Source: Cryptomeria japonica
Taxonomy: Eukaryota; Streptophyta; Pinopsida; Cupressales; Cupressaceae
NCBI RefSeq assembly: GCF_030272615.1
Contig: NC_081405.1
Location: 475,172,008-475,236,007 of the forward strand
Direction: 5' to 3'
DNA length: 64,000 nucleotides
The position numbers and the translations under genes were made by a program. Below are positions 59,017-64,000 of the stretch, piece after piece. Each line of letters begins with the position of its first letter. Positions within the stretch are counted from its first letter, which is position 1. A model generated the notes under the pieces. It was not told the DNA's origin, did not search any database, and was given only the letters and a program-made list of their open reading frames with translations.

Positions 59017-60434
59017 TGATGGTATGATGAAAGAATAAGGATCCGGTCAACTACTGAGAGGGGGGCATGAATCAGTAGATATAAAACTGATATAAACTTT
59101 CACCAATCTCAAAATAAACCTCTCAAAGTAAACTCAGAACTGACTGGACTCAACATTGAACTTCAAATGCAATATTATTGACAAGTTAAACTGGTTGACT
59201 GTTATAACAGATTAACAATAAAACATCTCCGAAACTCACAAAACCTTTTAAACCAAAACATCCAAATACTTTACTAACATAAGTAAAAGCATATTTCAGA
59301 TCACTGTCGATTAACATAAAATATCAAAGTGGATTTAGCAGCTAAGCAATTTAACCATAGTAAACATAACCACAAAAACATTCACCACTTGACACAACAT
59401 TTTTGACGTGGAAACCCAAATGGGAAAAACCACGGTGGGGATGAATACCCACAAGTATTCTAAACTAATCTGAAGTTCGCCCTGTTAGGAGCCTAGCCTG
59501 TTAAAGCTTTACAATAAGTCCTATTAAGAACAGATCCTGTTAGGGACCACCTAGTTAAGGGATTGACTATAATGCCCTATTAGAAGAAATACCCTGTAAG
59601 GAGTAACCTCGGTAGAGGATTTGAAATCCAAGCTAATGGACCACTTGGTTAGAGGATTTGAATAACACTAAGCTTGTTAGAGCTTACTTGGTTAGGGGAT
59701 TTGACTGCTGTAACTGTTAGAAAATAATAGGGGTTTGCTGATCTGTTTGAATAGAACTACACTTGCTTTCTCAGATCCTTTTCATGCTCCTATATGCCTT
59801 TACACAAACTGCAGATACATCATCGGGTTCAGCAACCACACTCTCTTACTCTCAACTAAAAATTTCCAACTCTTCAACAAAACAACTCACCAACCTTATA
59901 AATAAAACAATAGGTTGGTAACACATCACAAACCTAATTCTCTCATAGAGATTACAAAGAAATAAATTCAAGTATAACCATTGGATTACATAATAATCAC
60001 TGCACATCATTCAAGATATCCTCGATCGCCCTTTGATTACCACTTCATCGAACACTGTAACTCATCATGCAGTTTACATTACATGCAATGAACTTTCTTA
60101 TTCCCAAGACAAAAACTGTTATCTCTATGCACCAAAAACCATTTGAAACTATTCTCAAACAACATGCATATGTGGCATAATCATTACCACTCATCATTAG
60201 ATTATATACCAATACAACCGATTCACCAAACTTCATCAATTAGGGTTTATCATATCAATAGGTAGGGTTTACCAGTTCATCTTTTCATTTTATAGTAATA
60301 CCGGTTTCCTCTATAAACTCACCTACTGGTTGCAGTTCCCTTCACTAGCTCTTCGTACCGGTTACAAAACAATATTATAAGAACATCATTACCGATTAAT
60401 TGACATCAATGCAATCTTCATGCAAATGCCAACA
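59017..60434 (-). repeat. C3 5' LTR (right copy, 1418 bp)
   Basis: Collinear with 53071-54513; same TGATGG start and GCCAACA end. Confidence 0.93.
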
Positions 60435-60464
60435 ACCTACTTTTCATTTTCGAATAATATGTAG
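60435..60464 (+). pseudogene. N1 ORF2, last codons
   Basis: After the C3 target duplication the frame continues from GWDTY with FSFSNNM and stops at TAG 60462-60464. Confidence 0.55.
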
Positions 60465-60722
60465 ATAGACATTTTGAAACATGTATAGAACCGACCTATA
60501 TTCATAACTGTACAAAATTCTTTTTGGGCACCCCGGTTTGTCATTGATGTCAAAGGGGGAGGAATAAATTAAAAAATGTACATAGTTCTCAAGGGGAGCA
60601 TCAGATGTATATAGAAGATTCTTGTATAGGTCAGGTGGTTGTGGTCAAGCAGATTCAGAGGCAAATTCAGTGACAACACCATTTTTCACATGAGTGTTTC
60701 CATCAATGCCAAAGGGGGAGAT
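60465..60722 (+). other. N1 3' untranslated region and polypurine tract
   Basis: About 260 bp without a gene, ending CCAAAGGGGGAGAT (60709-60722) directly before the LTR. The last ~60 bp match the reverse complement of N2 just right of 63577. Confidence 0.8.
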
Positions 60723-61682
60723 TGTTGGCAATTGACACTCATCTAGTAAGGGTTAATGGAATTTTGGGTTGTCATTGATGGAAAATCATCTCTAGGTGTA
60801 AATATTCTATTAGGATTCATTACTTTGTTTTGTTTGGGTTAACTGACATTCATTACACTTAATCGACATTCACTTTGCTTCACAACCGACTAAGTCTTGA
60901 TCCTAGTAACCTGTATTTGGAACCCAATAATGGATAGGACCCGACTAGGAGATCTTATGGCATCGATTATTTATTTCATAGAAATTATGGTAATGTGTGA
61001 AGGCTGACATGGTCATTGGGATTATGTTTCAAATTCATTATGATCTGGTAGCCGACAGGTGTATACTTTTCATTGAAGCTGACATGGTGGAAGTTATAAG
61101 GATATTTAAGGAGATCCTTTCAGTGATAGATTATACAAATTTTTGAAATACAAATTTTGGTTGCAAATATTCAAGGATTATTGGAATGTATTTTGGTCAG
61201 TGATTAGAAGCTTTTGTGTGTAGTTTCACGTGTAGCAGAACAAAGCATCAACAAACAAGTACATAATTAAGGTTATCAGAGCATGAACCAGAACTTATCT
61301 AGCATGGTCAGATGCATCTTATAGGTTCATTCTTCTTGTAATTACTTTGTAATTCTTTGTAAGTAAGTGAGACTTCTCATTTTGTGTTGAGCAGTGAGCT
61401 CTAGGAGATTGGCCTGATTGCATGTGCAATCCCCTTCATGTAATATTTATATACCTTGATCAAGTATATAGATATTGTGGGTATTAGCCCCACCATGGTT
61501 TTTCCCTTGCAGGGTTTTCCATGTATAAATATTGGTATTATGGTGTTGCCTCTTTATGTGTTATTTGGTATATGCACTTTAGTTTTATTTATTGTTAATC
61601 AGTTAATAAGCAATAAGTTCAAAACTAACATTACCGGTAGAACATTGATTCACCCCCCTCTCAGTGTTCTTGAATTCCAATG
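60723..61682 (+). repeat. N1 3' LTR, uninterrupted (960 bp)
   Basis: Starts TGTTGGCAATTGACACTC, contains the empty T2 target AAGGTTATCAG at 61269, and ends TTCCAATG. CATAG (61683-61687) follows as the right target duplication. The terminal bases are TG/CG instead of the usual CA. Confidence 0.93.
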
Positions 61683-61687
61683 CATAG

Positions 61688-62672
61688 AAGGTTAGGTCAC
61701 AAATTTTTTTACAACTTTGTCAAGATAAGAAAGAAAGGTTATGTAAGACACATATCTCAGATTATTAAGCTAGCTAACACCTTTTGTGATGAATGTTAAA
61801 GAGGAAAACAAAATAAGGCCAGTTTCAAAATAAATGAGTACTCAACAACAAGACCTTTAGAACTTGTGCATGTTGATTTGTGTGGGCCAATGAGAACAAG
61901 AACACTAAATGGTGAGAAATACTTTATGCTATTGATTGATGTTTTTTCAAGGATGACATGGGTCACTTTCTTGCAAGACAAGTCTCAAGATTTTTAAAGA
62001 TTCAAAATCTTCAGGAAAATGGTTGAAAGAGAAAGTGGATATAAGATGAAATGTCTAAGATTAGATAGAGGGGGAGAGTTCACTTCAAATAAATTTGAGG
62101 ACTATTATGAAAGACATGGAATTAGAAGGCAATATTCAGCCCCCAGAATACCACAAAAAAATGGTGTACTAGAAAGGAAAAATAGGACATTCAAGGAGAT
62201 GGCTAGAACTATGTTAAATGAATCAAATCTGCCCAATGTATATTGGAAGGAGGCAGTCCATGCAACATGATACACATTAAATAGGCTGCAACTAAGGGTA
62301 AATAACAAGATGACCCCATGTGAATTGTGGTATGACAAGAAACCCTCATTAAAATACTTCAAGGTGTTTGGAAGTAAATGTTTCATTAAAATAGATGAAG
62401 ATGGTTTGGGCAGATTTGAGTCAAGATGTGATGAAGGTATCTTCTTAGTATACTCAACTCACATCAAGACCTACAAATGTTTTAACAAGAGGCTAAAGAG
62501 AGTGGTTGAAAGTGTACATGTGAGAGTGGATGTGGATTTGCATAAAGGTAAACAAAACACAATAAATCATTTTGAAGAACCATATGTAGAAAATGAAGAG
62601 AAATCTGAAAATGAAGAAGAAGTTCCTAACAAGGCACTCAATAGGTATGTACAAAAGAAAAACCCTAAATAT
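61688..62672 (+). pseudogene. C2 Copia pol continued: GAG-pre-integrase and integrase core
   Basis: Resumes the frame broken at 36063 with RRLGH, then LVHVDLCGPMRTRT, MLLIDVFSRMTWVTFLQDKS, MKCLRLDRGGEFTSNKFEDY and KNGVLERKNRTFKEMAR. The integrase Asp-Asp-Glu residues are visible. The C-terminal part (FKVFGSKCFIKI, DEGIFLVYST) continues to an acidic linker. Stops include a TAA before RFKIF and a TGA near 62268 (TGG expected). The frame is cut at 62672 by N2, so RT and RNase H lie outside the window. Confidence 0.9.
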
Positions 62673-63577
62673 TGTTGGGATCAAAGAACACTGAGAGGGG
62701 GGCGTGAATTAGTGTTCTACCAGAATGTACAGTTTTCAACTTTCTACACCATGCAAGTATGTACTGGTAAACAAATAAGCATATAACAAGATGCAAATAA
62801 ATCATCCACATAAATGAACACCATAACACAAAATTTATACGTGGAAAACCTCAATGAGGAAAAACCACGGTGGGATTTGTCACCCATAATATCAGTCACT
62901 AGCCATATGAAAATATATTACATAAACATGGGCATGTACTTGCAGGAAGGCATACTGCCTAGAGCATACTGCTCATCACTAAAGAGCCTCACTGGCTACA
63001 AGTTTTCTGCCAAAGTAGATTACTGAAAATGAACTCAAGAATGCGTCTGCTATGCCAAATAGAGTTCTGGTTCTGGTTCTACTCTGTACTAGTTCACCAT
63101 CTTGAACTATTACTGGTATTACTTCTCGTCCAAGAGTGCTTTCCTAGCTATCTATAGATCATTTCATGATACACTGTTCGCATACAAAAATGATCTCCAT
63201 ACATATATTTCGCATCTCATAGTTCTGCTATATGTCTATCTCTATACCATCTCTTCATTTCTTAATTTATCCTAGTAGACTGACTTATATACCTATTACA
63301 TATGATATGCCTTATGTCAGCTTACAATGCATTTACAAAGAATATTCAATGTCGGCCTCAACAATAATTACAAAATGATTTACTAAAATAATTCTTTCTT
63401 GATGTCGGCTTCCTTGAAGTACTGATGTCGGTGCTGGTGTAGCCCTGAATGCTTCCAATGTCAGTATCTGCCTCCTAGTACTGATTTGTGACTTCCATCG
63501 AGTCTTGTTGCCTTATATATGATCTCATTGCCATCAATGAAAACAAAATGAATCCAATGAGTGTCAATTGCCAACAA
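62673..63577 (-). repeat. N2 3' LTR (905 bp)
   Basis: Starts TGTTGGGATCAAAGAACACT and ends GAGTGTCAATTGCCAACA. Both ends align to N1 LTR ends in reverse; the middle is more diverged. Confidence 0.8.
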
Positions 63578-63765
63578 TCTCCCCCTTTGGCATTGATGGC
63601 AACACTCATGTGAAAAATGGATTCGCTGCTGGTGTGCTTCCCCTGAGCAACACACTTCAACTGATAACATATTCCTTGATATTTTTCACATATGTACATA
63701 CTCCCCCTTTGACAATAATGCCAAAGACCGAGGAAGGAATAAAAAATGAAAGAATACAGTTAGAG
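63578..63765 (-). other. N2 polypurine tract and 3' untranslated region
   Basis: ATCTCCCCCTTTGG is the reverse of the N1 tract. The next ~50 bp (GCATTGATGGCAACACTCAT) match N1 60665-60708 in reverse. A second purine-rich patch (CTCCCCCTTTGAC) is near 63702. Confidence 0.8.
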
Positions 63766-64000
63766 TCATTCAAGCTTAGTCATCTTTAGAATTTCTAGGT
63801 ATGCCTTTTGCAACAACTGAAGATATGTGTCCCAACCTGATTTGAAAGTGTCTGATACTAATGCAAGTCCATTGAGTAAGTGGGCAAGTGATTCCTTCTC
63901 CTAGGTATCTACTGGTGTGGGCTTGGCTAGCATGTCCATGCATTCTCTCTTGTGAACACCCAAAGAGTCAAGTCTTGGACTCACCAGTCCTCTTAAATTT
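63766..64000 (-). pseudogene. N2 ORF2 C-terminus, partial
   Basis: Read leftward, the frame gives MDMLAKPTPVDT, a TAG, then EKESLAHLLNGLALVSDTFK, SGWDTYLQLLQKAYLEILK and stops at TGA 63766. It matches the end of N1 ORF2 (LLNGFISILDSLKKGWDTY). The rest lies beyond the window. Function unknown. Confidence 0.65.

Larger units (their letters stand above)
53071..60434 (-). mobile_element. C3: Copia retrotransposon, minus strand, with perfect ACCTA target duplication
   Basis: LTRs at 53071-54513 and 59017-60434 surround an almost complete gag-protease-integrase-RT-RNase H order read on the minus strand. ACCTA at 53066-53070 and 60435-60439 is a perfect 5-bp duplication. A sampled 138-bp segment of the LTRs has about 12 differences (~9%). 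The element sits in N1 ORF2. Confidence 0.94.
36064..61682 (+). mobile_element. N1: non-autonomous Copia-type LTR element, host of three nested insertions
   Basis: Terminal LTRs (36064-36627 plus 45431-45841, and 60723-61682), initiator-Met primer site, polypurine tract and perfect CATAG target duplication define the element. With T2, S1 and C3 removed it is about 7 kb with an internal region of ~5 kb. That region holds a gag-like ORF with zinc knuckles and a large unrecognised ORF. I see no protease, integrase, reverse transcriptase or RNase H motif, so it probably depended on another Copia element such as C2 or C3. Confidence 0.88.
62673..64000 (-). mobile_element. N2: minus-strand relative of N1, right end outside window
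   Basis: A 905-bp LTR (62673-63577) with the N1-type terminus GCCAACA is followed on the right by a polypurine tract and the end of an ORF2-like frame on the minus strand. It is therefore the 3' part of a minus-strand element inserted in C2 pol. Confidence 0.85.

Noticed and set aside
1-64000. Host protein-coding genes, tRNA or rRNA genes, organelle insertions
   Set aside because: I looked for exon-like coding blocks, tRNA-like cloverleaf ends and rRNA cores on both strands and found none I could support; a profile or covariance search would settle it.

Overview
The window is nuclear DNA from a plant, almost certainly a seed plant with a very large, transposon-filled genome. Long Copia and Tat-type Gypsy elements, many insertions inside insertions, and no host gene in 64 kb suggest a gymnosperm, but the sequence does not prove it. 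Nearly every base can be placed in a mobile element or a satellite. I see no tRNA, rRNA, CRISPR array or intact cellular gene. All protein-coding regions are broken, mostly by TGA and TAG codons that look like decayed CGA and CAG.

Region 1 (1-17333): most of a ~17 kb Ty3/Gypsy Tat-lineage element on the + strand, called T1. The window opens inside its 5' LTR. A primer site, a 2.1-kb leader, a gag-pro-RT-RNaseH-aRNH-integrase frame (3175-11336) and a spacer follow. An antisense frame resembling plant mobile domain (PMD) proteins (15061 to 13097), a hairpin next to the polypurine tract, and a complete 1544-bp 3' LTR complete it. The LTRs differ at about 10 of 1060 sites, yet the two genes hold 26 in-frame stops.

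Region 2 (17334-28020): a broken minus-strand DDE-like transposase gene, then a foldback structure called FB1. FB1 has 122-bp inverted repeats, a (GA)n arm, about 6 kb of palindromic satellite with a ~2.15-kb higher-order period, and a (CT)n arm.

Region 3 (28021-31478): a 5'-truncated Copia pol fragment (C1) and anonymous AT-rich DNA.

Region 4 (31479-64000): a nest of at least four levels. Copia element C2 (LTR 31479-33648, gag and protease to 36063, integrase from 61688) is split by N1, a plus-strand element with no visible pol (36064-61682, target duplication CATAG). N1 is itself split by three minus-strand elements: T2, a non-autonomous relative of T1 (36628-45425); S1, a 2.45-kb LTR element with no coding capacity (49624-52072); and C3, a Copia element (53071-60434, duplication ACCTA). 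C2 is hit again at 62673 by N2, a minus-strand relative of N1 that runs off the window.

How the parts relate: T1 and T2 have different coding regions but share the first 15 LTR bases, the hairpin-plus-polypurine structure, a ~600-bp leader block and a ~100-bp block after the coding region. These shared parts look like cis signals that let T2 use T1-type machinery. N1 and N2 share an unrecognised ORF ending next to the polypurine tract. Sampled LTR divergence (T1 ~1%, T2 ~5-6%, C3 ~9%, N1 ~12%) agrees with the nesting order. LTR counts and homologies were made by eye, without a search.
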